A stretch of 42,664 bases of DNA from Candidatus Omnitrophota bacterium (GTDB lineage: Bacteria > Omnitrophota > Gorgyraeia > Pluralincolimonadales > Pluralincolimonadaceae). Under the pieces are notes generated by a model. That model saw only the letters and a list, made by a program, of their open reading frames with translations. It made no database searches and was not told where the DNA came from. Numbering within the stretch: the stretch's first letter is position 1; each line of letters begins with the position of its first letter. The position numbers were made by a program, and so were the translations under genes. Below, piece by piece: positions 27,587-34,749 of this stretch. Where the stretch lies: assembly GCA_903889135.1 (NCBI GenBank), contig CAISWF010000044.1, positions 1 to 42,664 on the forward strand, in the 5' to 3' direction.

Positions 27587-28647
27587 TTATCTCCGGCAAA
27601 TTCTTTCTGCTGCGTGAATATATCCTGGATGAGGCCGCGGGCATCGTAGGAGATCTTCCAGCCGGGATAATGCGACTTGAATTTAGAGAGGCTGGATATC
27701 CACCATATGTGGTCCCCTATCCTGTTGCGATCAACATATTCATGGGACATATTTCTGCCGGAGACCGCCTCGCAAATACCTATCGCCTCAAGGACCGAGA
27801 CGCTGGCGGACCTGCCCCCGCCCATGTTATAGACCTCTCCCGAGCGGGGCTTGAGATAGAACTGGTAGAAGGCCTCGACCAGGTCGCGGGAATGGATGTT
27901 ATCACGGACCTGTTTGCCTTTATAGCCGAATATTGTGTATTTCTTTCCCGAGATGCAGCATTTCACCAGGTACGATAAGAAGCCGTGAAGCTCGGCCCCG
28001 GAATGATAGGGACCCGTTATACAGCCGCACCTGAACGCCGCGGTCTTGAGGCCGAAATACTTGCCGTATTCCTGGACTAGTATATCGGCGGCGGCCTTTG
28101 AGGCGCCGAAGAGGCTGTGGAGGCAGTTATCGATGCTGAATGATTCGTCTATACCGCCGTAAAACGTGTGGCTCTCAGGCAGTTCAAACCTCTTATCAAG
28201 CTCTACCAGGGGAAGCCTGTTGGGATTGTCGCCGTAGACCTTGTTCGTCGAAAGGAATATGAAGACCGCGCCGGGAGCACGCGCCCTGAAATTTTCCAGC
28301 AGGATCTGCGTCCCGCCGGCATTAATATCGAAATCCGTGGAAGGTTCCTTCGCCGCCCAGTCATGCGAGGGCTGGGCCGCGGCGTGGATTATCAGGTCGA
28401 AATTATATTTTGTAAAAAGGCTTTCGACAGCGGCTTTATCCCGTATATCGAAGTCATAATGGACATAACCGGGGGCAGTCTTGAGGAGCAGGGCCTTGTT
28501 CCATTCCACGGAGGCCGCGTCGCCGAAGAAGTTTTTCCTCATATTGTTGTCGACGCCAATGACGCCGAAACCCTTTTGAGAAAAAAACCTGACGCATTCC
28601 GAACCTACCAGGCCGGCCGAGCCGGTCACCAGGGCTAGTTTCTTCAT
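27583..28647 (-). CDS. NAD-dependent epimerase/dehydratase, CDP-paratose epimerase-like, Tyr-to-Phe variant
   Basis: A 354-residue extended short-chain dehydrogenase with a Rossmann motif near the N-terminus ([10 protein letters not shown]). Body features such as [13 protein letters not shown] and [10 protein letters not shown] resemble CDP-tyvelose/paratose 2-epimerase relatives. The catalytic YxxxK position reads Phe180-Gly-Ala-Ser-Lys184, so the usual Tyr is absent (codon TTC). It may be inactive, altered, or use another residue. No ribosome-binding site is seen before the ATG at 28647, and the best promoter places the transcript start at about this ATG. It heads the GT87-GT2 operon. Confidence 0.82.
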   Translation of the reverse strand: MKKLALVTGSAGLVGSECVRFFSQKGFGVIGVDNNMRKNFFGDAASVEWNKALLLKTAPGYVHYDFDIRDKAAVESLFTKYNFDLIIHAAAQPSHDWAAKEPSTDFDINAGGTQILLENFRARAPGAVFIFLSTNKVYGDNPNRLPLVELDKRFELPESHTFYGGIDESFSIDNCLHSLFGASKAAADILVQEYGKYFGLKTAAFRCGCITGPYHSGAELHGFLSYLVKCCISGKKYTIFGYKGKQVRDNIHSRDLVEAFYQFYLKPRSGEVYNMGGGRSASVSVLEAIGICEAVSGRNMSHEYVDRNRIGDHIWWISSLSKFKSHYPGWKISYDARGLIQDIFTQQKEFAGDK

Positions 28648-28654
28648 GCGTCAT

Positions 28655-28663
28655 ATTATATCA
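28655..28663 (-). promoter_or_regulatory. Extended -10 promoter, probably giving a leaderless transcript
   Basis: TGATATAAT (TG at 28663-28662, TATAAT 28660-28655) is a textbook extended -10. The normal start site, about seven bases downstream, falls on or one or two bases before the ATG at 28647. No -35 is needed for such promoters. Confidence 0.6.
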
Positions 28664-28679
28664 GAATTTCAGAAATACG

Positions 28680-28868
28680 CTATTCTGTTATTACGATCGC
28701 CGCTACAGGACATTCCTCCGCGGCCTGCTTGCAGGCGGCCTCGGCCGCCTTAGGCGCGATGGCAACATAAACCACCGCCTTCTCGCCTTCCATCCTGTAG
28801 ACTTCCGGACAAGTCTGTACGCAGAGCGTGCAGCCTATGCAGATAGCGGGATCAATTTTAGCTTTCAT
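28680..28868 (-). CDS. Small [4Fe-4S] ferredoxin
   Basis: A 62-residue ferredoxin with CIGCTLCVQTCP near the N-terminus and a single CP near the C-terminus (EECPVAAI). The cluster ligands are Cys10, Cys13, Cys16 and the late CP cysteine; a second cluster cannot be completed. It could carry electrons for the KorAB enzyme encoded upstream or for the hydrogenase. The start ATG overlaps the stop of the Tpx-PCD fusion by one base, so expression is coupled to peroxide defence. Confidence 0.92.
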   Translation of the reverse strand: MKAKIDPAICIGCTLCVQTCPEVYRMEGEKAVVYVAIAPKAAEAACKQAAEECPVAAIVITE

Positions 28869-29740
28869 CAGTCATTCTCCTCAAGACTATTAATATGCCC
28901 GGCCATTATAAAATCATTTTCGGTCAGTCCGCCGGCGGCGTGGGTAGTAAGCGTTACTTTCAGTTTGTTATAGGCCAACGTCATGCTTGGATGGTGGCCC
29001 TCCTCTTCGGCGATGACGCTTATAAGGTCGAGGAAATATTTCGCTTCGATAAAATCCTTGAAGATAAACTCCTTCACGATCTTCTTCTCCTCGACCAGCT
29101 GCCACCCCTTATACGCGGCTGCTAATTTATCCGCTTTTTCTCTCGGCAGCGGAGGGGTGCCTCCCCCGCACGGTTTGCAGTGCGCCGGCAAACCTTCACC
29201 TAGCATCACCCCGTCACCGGACGGGGTACTTTTTAAAATCAAATCTAGCTCAGTCAGGGCCGCTCGATAATCCGGAGGCGTGGCCAATTCCGGCACTATT
29301 TGCAAGTATCTTACGGTATCGTTTTTATCTACTATGATCACGGCCCTGGCTAAAAGGCCCAGCTCTTTTATCAAAAGCCCGTAATTTATACCGAAAGAGG
29401 AGCTCTTATAGTCCGACAATACCGTTATATCCTTTATGTCGAAGGATTCGCAGAACCTCTTCTGCGCGAAAGGCAGGTCCTTGCTTACCCCTATAATGAC
29501 CGCGTCTCCGGAAAGTCCGGCGGCCCGTTTGTTAAATTCCTTTACCTGCAGGTCGCAGACCGGCGTATCTAGCGAAGGGAAAGAGGTTATCACTTTTACT
29601 TTCCCCTTAAAATCACCCAACCTGGCTTCTTTCATGTCGCCCGAAATAAGCCTGAAATCCGGCGCCTCAACGCCGGTCTTCAAGACCCTTCCGACCAGGG
29701 TCACCGGGCTTCCTTTAAAGGTCACGGTTCTGGTAGCCAT
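28868..29740 (-). CDS. Thiol peroxidase-pterin carbinolamine dehydratase fusion
   Basis: A 290-residue protein fusing two known families. Residues 1 to about 170 are a Tpx peroxiredoxin: peroxidatic Cys62 in SFPSLDTPVCD and resolving Cys97 in KRFCESF, spaced as in E. coli Tpx. From about residue 185 a PCD-type domain begins, including a CKPCGGG stretch. It carries the complete PCD pattern (Glu, three residues, His249-His250-Pro, then Tyr, His and Asp at the set distances). I start it at ATG 29740 because a longer frame overlaps the receiver gene. It reads through in one frame. The Tpx half should reduce peroxides with thioredoxin; the PCD half may recycle a pterin or act as a dimerisation unit. 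The pairing is unusual. Confidence 0.88.
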   Translation of the reverse strand: MATRTVTFKGSPVTLVGRVLKTGVEAPDFRLISGDMKEARLGDFKGKVKVITSFPSLDTPVCDLQVKEFNKRAAGLSGDAVIIGVSKDLPFAQKRFCESFDIKDITVLSDYKSSSFGINYGLLIKELGLLARAVIIVDKNDTVRYLQIVPELATPPDYRAALTELDLILKSTPSGDGVMLGEGLPAHCKPCGGGTPPLPREKADKLAAAYKGWQLVEEKKIVKEFIFKDFIEAKYFLDLISVIAEEEGHHPSMTLAYNKLKVTLTTHAAGGLTENDFIMAGHINSLEEND

Positions 29741-29741
29741 C

Positions 29742-30113
29742 CTACGACTTGAACGCGGTTTCCACCGCGGTGATGACATCCAAGGGATTAAACGGCTTCT
29801 TGAGGCATTTCTTGATGCCGAATATGCTCAAGAGGAACGCGTACTCCTCTTTAAAGAACGCTGACATCGCGATTATCGGGATCTTTTCCAGTTCCGGTAA
29901 CCGCCTTATCTCCTCGGCCAGCTGGAATCCGCTCTTCCCCGGCATCTTAAGATCGAGGATTATAAGATCGGGTTTTACACGGGACGCTATATCCACCACG
30001 GTAGTGGAATCATTGACAGGGATCATCTCATAGCCGCTCGCGGACATCGTCTCGTTCAGTTCCTCGAGAAATTCCGCGTCGTCGTCCACGATCATCACTT
30101 TTTTGTTTGCCAT
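29742..30113 (-). CDS. Single-domain response regulator (receiver)
   Basis: A receiver of about 123 residues with VDDD, acceptor Asp in LDLKMPG, a conserved Ser (MSAFF) and Lys (KKPF), so it should be phosphorylatable. No output domain. ATG at 30113 is preferred: the in-frame GTG at 30125 abuts the GGGAG and is too close. It ends one base before the Tpx-PCD start. A promoter sits at 30147-30174. The cognate kinase is not in the local cluster. Confidence 0.88.
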   Translation of the reverse strand: MANKKVMIVDDDAEFLEELNETMSASGYEMIPVNDSTTVVDIASRVKPDLIILDLKMPGKSGFQLAEEIRRLPELEKIPIIAMSAFFKEEYAFLLSIFGIKKCLKKPFNPLDVITAVETAFKS

Positions 30114-30146
30114 CTCAATTAACACTCCCTTTTCTTGTTACTATGT

Positions 30147-30174
30147 ATGATATACCATCAGCAAGGAATGTAAA
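30147..30174 (-). promoter_or_regulatory. Putative promoter of the receiver-Tpx-PCD-ferredoxin unit
   Basis: TTTACA (30174-30169) and TATCAT (30152-30147) are separated by 16 bases, about 33 bases before the ATG. It would let this unit be expressed independently of the KorAB genes. Confidence 0.6.
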
Positions 30175-30205
30175 TTGGCTGTTTCCACTTTCTTTTGACT
30201 TTTGT

Positions 30206-30952
30206 CTACCGCTTACGTTTTGCGGTTTTAGCGCGTTTTCCGGGCCTTACTTTCTTCCTGTATTCCGTAGGAGTGCAGCCTGCTATCTTTTTGAACTGCC
30301 TTATGAACGACTCCGTATTTTCGTAACCCATCCTCTCGGAGATCTGGTTGATATTGTAATCGCCTTTTTTCAGGAGCTCTTTGGCTTTGCCTATCTTCAG
30401 CTCCAATTTATAATCAATGAAACCCTTCTTTGTGATCTCTTTAAAGATCCTGCTCAGGTATTTCGGGCTCAGGCAGACGGCTCCGGCCGCTTCTTTGAGG
30501 GTTATCTTCTTATACCAGTTCCTCTCCATGAACCGCATGACCTTATTGATCTTGCCTTTTAAACCCTGTTCGTTCAGGCCGCTTTCGCCGCGCCTGGTCT
30601 CCAACAGGCCTTCTACCGTCTCTTTAAGCCTCCCGAGGCCGACCGGTTTTTCCAAATAATCGTCGGCGCGGGCTTTCAGGGCTTCGATAGCCACGTCTTT
30701 AGAGCTATGTCCGGTCAGTATAATGGTCTTGAGGTGCGGGTCCTTATTCTTGATCTCGGCCAGGACATCGAGGCCGTTCACTCCAGGCATCTTGACGTCC
30801 AGAATCACCAGGCCGATCTCGTTTGCCCTGCTCAATAATTTCAGGGCCGCTTCCCCGTCAGATACCTCGACTACATCGTATCCTTCCAGGTATTCGCGGA
30901 GTTCGCTCCTTAATCCCTCGTCATCATCCACTATCAAGATCTTATCAGCCAT
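30206..30952 (-). CDS. Response regulator with AraC-type DNA-binding domain
   Basis: A 248-residue transcription factor. An N-terminal receiver (VDDDEG; acceptor Asp in ILDVKMPGVNG; conserved Thr in LTGHSS; EKPV) is joined by a short linker to an AraC/XylS helix-turn-helix pair (about residues 145-240; AVCLSPKYLSRIFKE and ISERMGYENTESFIRQFK). The tail is very basic. It lies 24 bases after korB and ahead of the peroxidase unit, so it may regulate one or both. No cognate kinase is adjacent. Confidence 0.92.
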   Translation of the reverse strand: MADKILIVDDDEGLRSELREYLEGYDVVEVSDGEAALKLLSRANEIGLVILDVKMPGVNGLDVLAEIKNKDPHLKTIILTGHSSKDVAIEALKARADDYLEKPVGLGRLKETVEGLLETRRGESGLNEQGLKGKINKVMRFMERNWYKKITLKEAAGAVCLSPKYLSRIFKEITKKGFIDYKLELKIGKAKELLKKGDYNINQISERMGYENTESFIRQFKKIAGCTPTEYRKKVRPGKRAKTAKRKR

Positions 30953-30976
30953 TTATCTCCTCGCTTTCAATCTTTT

Positions 30977-31837
30977 TTACGCGTACCCTTTTAAGATGCC
31001 GGTTATGTCTATATTGTCTATATTGCTGTCGACCAGCGGCGGCACCTTATCCAGACCGCTCTTTTCTCCATAGGAAGGTTTCTCGATCCTGTATATTATG
31101 CCCGTCGGGATCCTATCGCCCCATTCCGAGGCTTTCTGGAACGCCGCGGCAAAATTCCTGGGATCGTATGCCGGGTCATCGTTCACCTTATATATCCTCT
31201 TCGAATACCATTCGTAGGTATTTTTTTTGTTGAACGAGACGCACGGTTGTAGTACCTCGATAAGGGAGAACCCCTTGTGATTTATCCCTTCGAGCATCAG
31301 CCAAGAAAGGTGATCCATGTCCGCGGAATAACCCCTCGACACAAAACCCGCGCCGAGAGCTATCGCCATCTCAAGGGAGCGTATCGGCTCGAGGATCACT
31401 CCCTGAGGCTGCACCTTTGTGACATATCCCTCGTCGGTCGAGGGCGAGGCCTGGCCTTTCGTGAGCGCATAGATCTGGTTATTGTGGACTATAACGGTAA
31501 TATCCGTATTGCGCCTGATGTTATGTATGAAATGGTTTCCGCCTTCACTGTAACAATCGCCGTCGCCTGTGGTGACGAGGACGGTCAATTCGCGGTTGGC
31601 AATCTTGACCGCGGCCGCGTATGAGAGGGACCTGCCGTGGAGCCCGTTTATACAGTTGCATTTTATGTAGTGCGGCAGTTTTGCGGCCTGGCCTATCCCG
31701 GAGGCGATGACTATGTCCTTGGGCTTACGGCCTAGTTTTACGAGCGCCGCTTTCAAAGCGTTGAGGATGCCGAAGTCCCCGCATCCCGGGCACCATGCTA
31801 TCGGATCATTGCTCATGAAATCTTTAACGTCTGCCAT
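30977..31837 (-). CDS. korB: 2-oxoacid:ferredoxin oxidoreductase, beta subunit
   Basis: The 286-residue TPP- and Fe-S-binding subunit. TPP motif: GDGDCYSEGGNHF with downstream NNQIYALTKGQ. [4Fe-4S] ligands: CPGCGD near the N-terminus, a Cys in the CNCINGLHGR segment, and QPCVSF further on. With the alpha subunit it converts a 2-oxoacid and CoA into acyl-CoA, CO2 and reduced ferredoxin, or the reverse. Pyruvate, 2-oxoglutarate and branched substrates cannot be told apart. Start overlaps korA by 14 bases. It feeds the ferredoxin pool that the hydrogenase could use. Confidence 0.93.
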   Translation of the reverse strand: MADVKDFMSNDPIAWCPGCGDFGILNALKAALVKLGRKPKDIVIASGIGQAAKLPHYIKCNCINGLHGRSLSYAAAVKIANRELTVLVTTGDGDCYSEGGNHFIHNIRRNTDITVIVHNNQIYALTKGQASPSTDEGYVTKVQPQGVILEPIRSLEMAIALGAGFVSRGYSADMDHLSWLMLEGINHKGFSLIEVLQPCVSFNKKNTYEWYSKRIYKVNDDPAYDPRNFAAAFQKASEWGDRIPTGIIYRIEKPSYGEKSGLDKVPPLVDSNIDNIDITGILKGYA

Positions 31838-33551
31838 GGCTTGTGACCTCCGAGACCCTGTTTAAAAGGAGATCGACGTCAAAAGGCCTCCCGTCATATT
31901 TCAGTATCGAACCGTCGACTTCGATTCCCGTGCAGCGGCGGATGAGGCCGGCGAGCTGCGCGCCCGCGTTGTTCTCAACGGTAAGGATGTTCTTCTCCCC
32001 TTTCAACAGCTCGGTCAAATGCCGCGAGGGGAACGGCCATACCTGTGAAAGATGAATAAATCCGGCTTTCCTGCGCGGGATAGAGTCGCAGACCTCTTTC
32101 ATGACCCCGTAAGTCGAACCGAACCCGATCAGTATTGTATCGGCGCTGTCAATATTGAACTTGGTCGGCTCCTCGATTTCCTGCGAGAGCAGTTCCATCT
32201 TCTTATATAACCGTTTCTCGACCATTGATATCCTTATATGCGCGTCCTCGGTGATGTGTCCCTCTTCGGTATGCTCATCGCTGTCCGCGTAGATCACGTC
32301 ATCTATCCACGAAGGCACTGCCATAGGCGAGATGCCTGTTTTGGTAAGCTGATAACGTTTATATCCGGTGACCTTCTTCGAATCTTCTTTTGAGATGATG
32401 TGGCGCTCTACTTTCGCCCTATCCATATCGAACGAGCCTATGTCTCGGGAAGAATCGGCCAGGTGTTGGTCTGTCATTATCAGGACGGGTATCTGATATT
32501 TTTCCGCCAGGTTGAATGCTTTTACCGTAAGGTAAAAAGCCTGCTCAGCGGTCCCCGGGGCGAATACGGCCCTCGCGAATTCTCCGTGGCCGGCATGGAT
32601 GATGAAATCGAGGTCCGCCTGTTCCGTGCGTGTCGGCAACCCGGTCGCGGGAGCCGGCCTCTGAGCGTCCACTATGACGATCGGAGTTTCGAGCATCCCG
32701 GCAAGGCTTAACCCCTCTACCATGAGGGCGAATCCGCCTCCGGACGTGGCACACATAGACCGGACGCCGGCGAAAGAAGCCCCTATTATCATATTTATCG
32801 CGGCGATCTCGTCCTCGGCCTGTTCGACGATGACATTGAAATCATTCGCATAACGGCTTATATTTTCCATGATGGTCGTGGATGGGGACATCGGGTACGC
32901 GGAATAAAACTTGCAGCCTGCCCTTATAGCGCCGAGAGCTATCGCATCGTTGCCGTTCATCAATAAGTTTACGTTCGGGCCGCCTTCCTTGATCGCGAAT
33001 ATATCCGGCTTAAAATTATTTTTCGCGAAGTCGTACCCCAGGCGAGCCGCATCGATATTAATCTTTATCACGTCGGCAGATTTGTCGCCGAACGTTTCCT
33101 TCAGCGCTTCTTCAATATGACGGAAATCGAGGCGCGTTACCCCGGCAAGGATACCGCTTGCCGCGGAATTGGCGTAAAGTTCGCTGCCTCCTGCCCGTTT
33201 CGCCATATCGTAAAACGGGACGTCAAAATATGCCGAGTCGTTATCCGTTATGCCGTGTTTTTGCCTGTCCAGTATCATTATGCCCTCGTCGGCAATGGAC
33301 GGCCTGTGAAGATGCACGCTTTCCTTGTCCAGGGATACGGTGATATCGCTTTTCGCGCGCGGGGCGAAGAGCGGATTTACCGATACCCTTAGCTGGGAAA
33401 AATTGTTTCCGCCGCGTATCCTCGACATGAAATCCTGGTTAACAAATATATGAAAGCCGGCTTTCTTGAACGCCTTGGCCAAGACCGTACTTACCGTCTG
33501 CATACCCTGGCCCGCGTCCCCGGCGATCCTTATAGTCAGCTCATCCGGCAA
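31824..33551 (-). CDS. korA: 2-oxoacid:ferredoxin oxidoreductase, fused gamma-alpha subunit
   Basis: A 575-residue protein with the gamma domain at the N-terminus (GDAGQGMQTVS region) joined to the alpha (pyrimidine-binding and transketolase-like) domain, which has YPMSPSTTIME and QAEDEIAAINM. This is the usual KorA-type fusion. It begins with TTG at 33551, supported by AAAGGAG seven bases upstream; no nearer ATG has a good site. It lies 46 bases after azoR. A weak TTGACA and CTAAAT pair in that gap could be an internal promoter, but I do not rely on it. Confidence 0.92.
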   Translation of the reverse strand: MPDELTIRIAGDAGQGMQTVSTVLAKAFKKAGFHIFVNQDFMSRIRGGNNFSQLRVSVNPLFAPRAKSDITVSLDKESVHLHRPSIADEGIMILDRQKHGITDNDSAYFDVPFYDMAKRAGGSELYANSAASGILAGVTRLDFRHIEEALKETFGDKSADVIKINIDAARLGYDFAKNNFKPDIFAIKEGGPNVNLLMNGNDAIALGAIRAGCKFYSAYPMSPSTTIMENISRYANDFNVIVEQAEDEIAAINMIIGASFAGVRSMCATSGGGFALMVEGLSLAGMLETPIVIVDAQRPAPATGLPTRTEQADLDFIIHAGHGEFARAVFAPGTAEQAFYLTVKAFNLAEKYQIPVLIMTDQHLADSSRDIGSFDMDRAKVERHIISKEDSKKVTGYKRYQLTKTGISPMAVPSWIDDVIYADSDEHTEEGHITEDAHIRISMVEKRLYKKMELLSQEIEEPTKFNIDSADTILIGFGSTYGVMKEVCDSIPRRKAGFIHLSQVWPFPSRHLTELLKGEKNILTVENNAGAQLAGLIRRCTGIEVDGSILKYDGRPFDVDLLLNRVSEVTSHGRR

Positions 33552-33597
33552 TATATTTCTCCTTTATCAGAATTTAGCGGCCGCTGGTCGCAGTCTG

Positions 33598-34221
33598 TCA
33601 AAACTTTGCGGCCGCAAGCCTGGCGACCTGTTGAGCTTCGCCTATCTTCTGTTTCTGCAACTCGGGTCCCATGTCCATAGGCTGGGCGATAACAAAAGAA
33701 ATGTCGGTGATGCCAACCAAACCGAATATCGCGCGCAAATACGGTTCCTGGAAATCGGCCGCGCGGGCTTCCTTGGCGCTGTAATCACCGCCCCTGCTGG
33801 CGATGACGGCCATCTTTTTGTCCTTTATCAGGCCTTCGGCGCCTTTTTCCGTATAACGGAACATGTACTTCGGCTGGATTATGACATCTATATAATGTTT
33901 GAGCGTGTACGGGATGCTCAAATTCCACATAGGCGTGCTTATAAGGTAGGCGTCTGCCGACTTAAACCTCTCGATGTGCCTGACGATCTCTTCCCATGCT
34001 CCTTTCAGGTCGCCGGAGAGATCCTTACCGGACAAAAGGACATATTTTCCGTCCACCCTCTTTGACGTAAGCGAGGGTAGGTCCTCTTTCGAAAGGTCCA
34101 GCTCCTCCACTGCCCAGTCGGGATGGCCTGTCTTGAAGGCCTCGAGAAAGGCGCCGGTTACCGCCAATGTCCTTGATTCCTCCCCTCTCGGTGTGGCTAT
34201 AATGTGCAATAATTTTTTCAT
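33598..34221 (-). CDS. azoR: FMN-dependent NADH-azoreductase-like flavodoxin-fold protein
   Basis: A 207-residue flavodoxin-fold oxidoreductase with the family start (HIIATPRGEESRTLAV), STPMWNLSIPYTLKHYID in the FMN-binding loop, and SRGGDYS. Such enzymes carry out two-electron reduction of quinones and azo compounds using NADH. It has GAAAGG before the ATG. It lies between a small secreted protein and korA, in an operon that mixes redox and stress functions. The natural substrate here is unknown; quinone detoxification is the usual guess. Confidence 0.88.
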   Translation of the reverse strand: MKKLLHIIATPRGEESRTLAVTGAFLEAFKTGHPDWAVEELDLSKEDLPSLTSKRVDGKYVLLSGKDLSGDLKGAWEEIVRHIERFKSADAYLISTPMWNLSIPYTLKHYIDVIIQPKYMFRYTEKGAEGLIKDKKMAVIASRGGDYSAKEARAADFQEPYLRAIFGLVGITDISFVIAQPMDMGPELQKQKIGEAQQVARLAAAKF

Positions 34222-34237
34222 TTTGTTCCTTTCAGAA

Positions 34238-34642
34238 TTATTTCTTTATGACCCTGAATGAACTATAACTATAGTCGCTCTTTTTGCCGCCCAGTAATAC
34301 CTGCCTCAGGCTCCATGTATAGACCCGGTCCTCCTTGAACGTAGAGGCCGGGATCTTCGCGGGGCTCGTCGGGATATCCTGTTTCAAGATCAACCCGGTA
34401 ACCGTGGTGTCATAGCCGTTATATAATCTTAATTCATAATATTCTGTCTGGGCAAAATCGGTCGTCTCCCACCGGAAGACAAGGGAATCTTTTTCCTCAA
34501 GGCTGATGTCATTTGTCGTGGGATAAAGGAGCGTCGGCGGGACGGGGTAGTCGGATCTCAATAAAAATCTGGGCAACGCGTACGAATACGGCGAAAAGCA
34601 AGTGAGACATAATAACAGGACTAAACTCGTGAACGACCTCAT
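34238..34642 (-). CDS. Small secreted protein with a fibronectin-III-like domain
   Basis: A 134-residue protein with a signal peptide (about residues 1-22, then ALP). The remainder is a single beta-sandwich-like domain with FRWETTDFAQTEYYELRLYN and a closing VYTWSLRQV, typical of FnIII-like modules. No enzyme motif. It starts at ATG 34642 with AGGAG seven to nine bases upstream and a promoter at 34665-34694. It is 16 bases upstream of azoR. It might be a surface adhesin or binding subunit; the function is unknown. Confidence 0.75.
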   Translation of the reverse strand: MRSFTSLVLLLCLTCFSPYSYALPRFLLRSDYPVPPTLLYPTTNDISLEEKDSLVFRWETTDFAQTEYYELRLYNGYDTTVTGLILKQDIPTSPAKIPASTFKEDRVYTWSLRQVLLGGKKSDYSYSSFRVIKK

Positions 34643-34664
34643 GGACTTCTCCTATACGACAGGT

Positions 34665-34694
34665 ATTATATAGGAAATAGTAGAAATATGTCCA
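34665..34694 (-). promoter_or_regulatory. sigma70-type promoter of the azoR-korAB operon
   Basis: TGGACA (34694-34689) and TATAAT (34670-34665) are separated by 18 bases, 22 bases ahead of the ATG at 34642. One mismatch in the -35. Confidence 0.65.
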
Positions 34695-34749
34695 TAGTGA
34701 TTTTCCGCTATTTATTGACTTTTTTCTACCTGGCTCCGGGGGCGAGGAT

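Noticed and set aside
33552-33600. TTGACA with CTAAAT 18 bases later as a korA promoter
   Set aside because: The -10 is poor and the gap is short between co-directional genes; co-transcription with azoR explains it as well.
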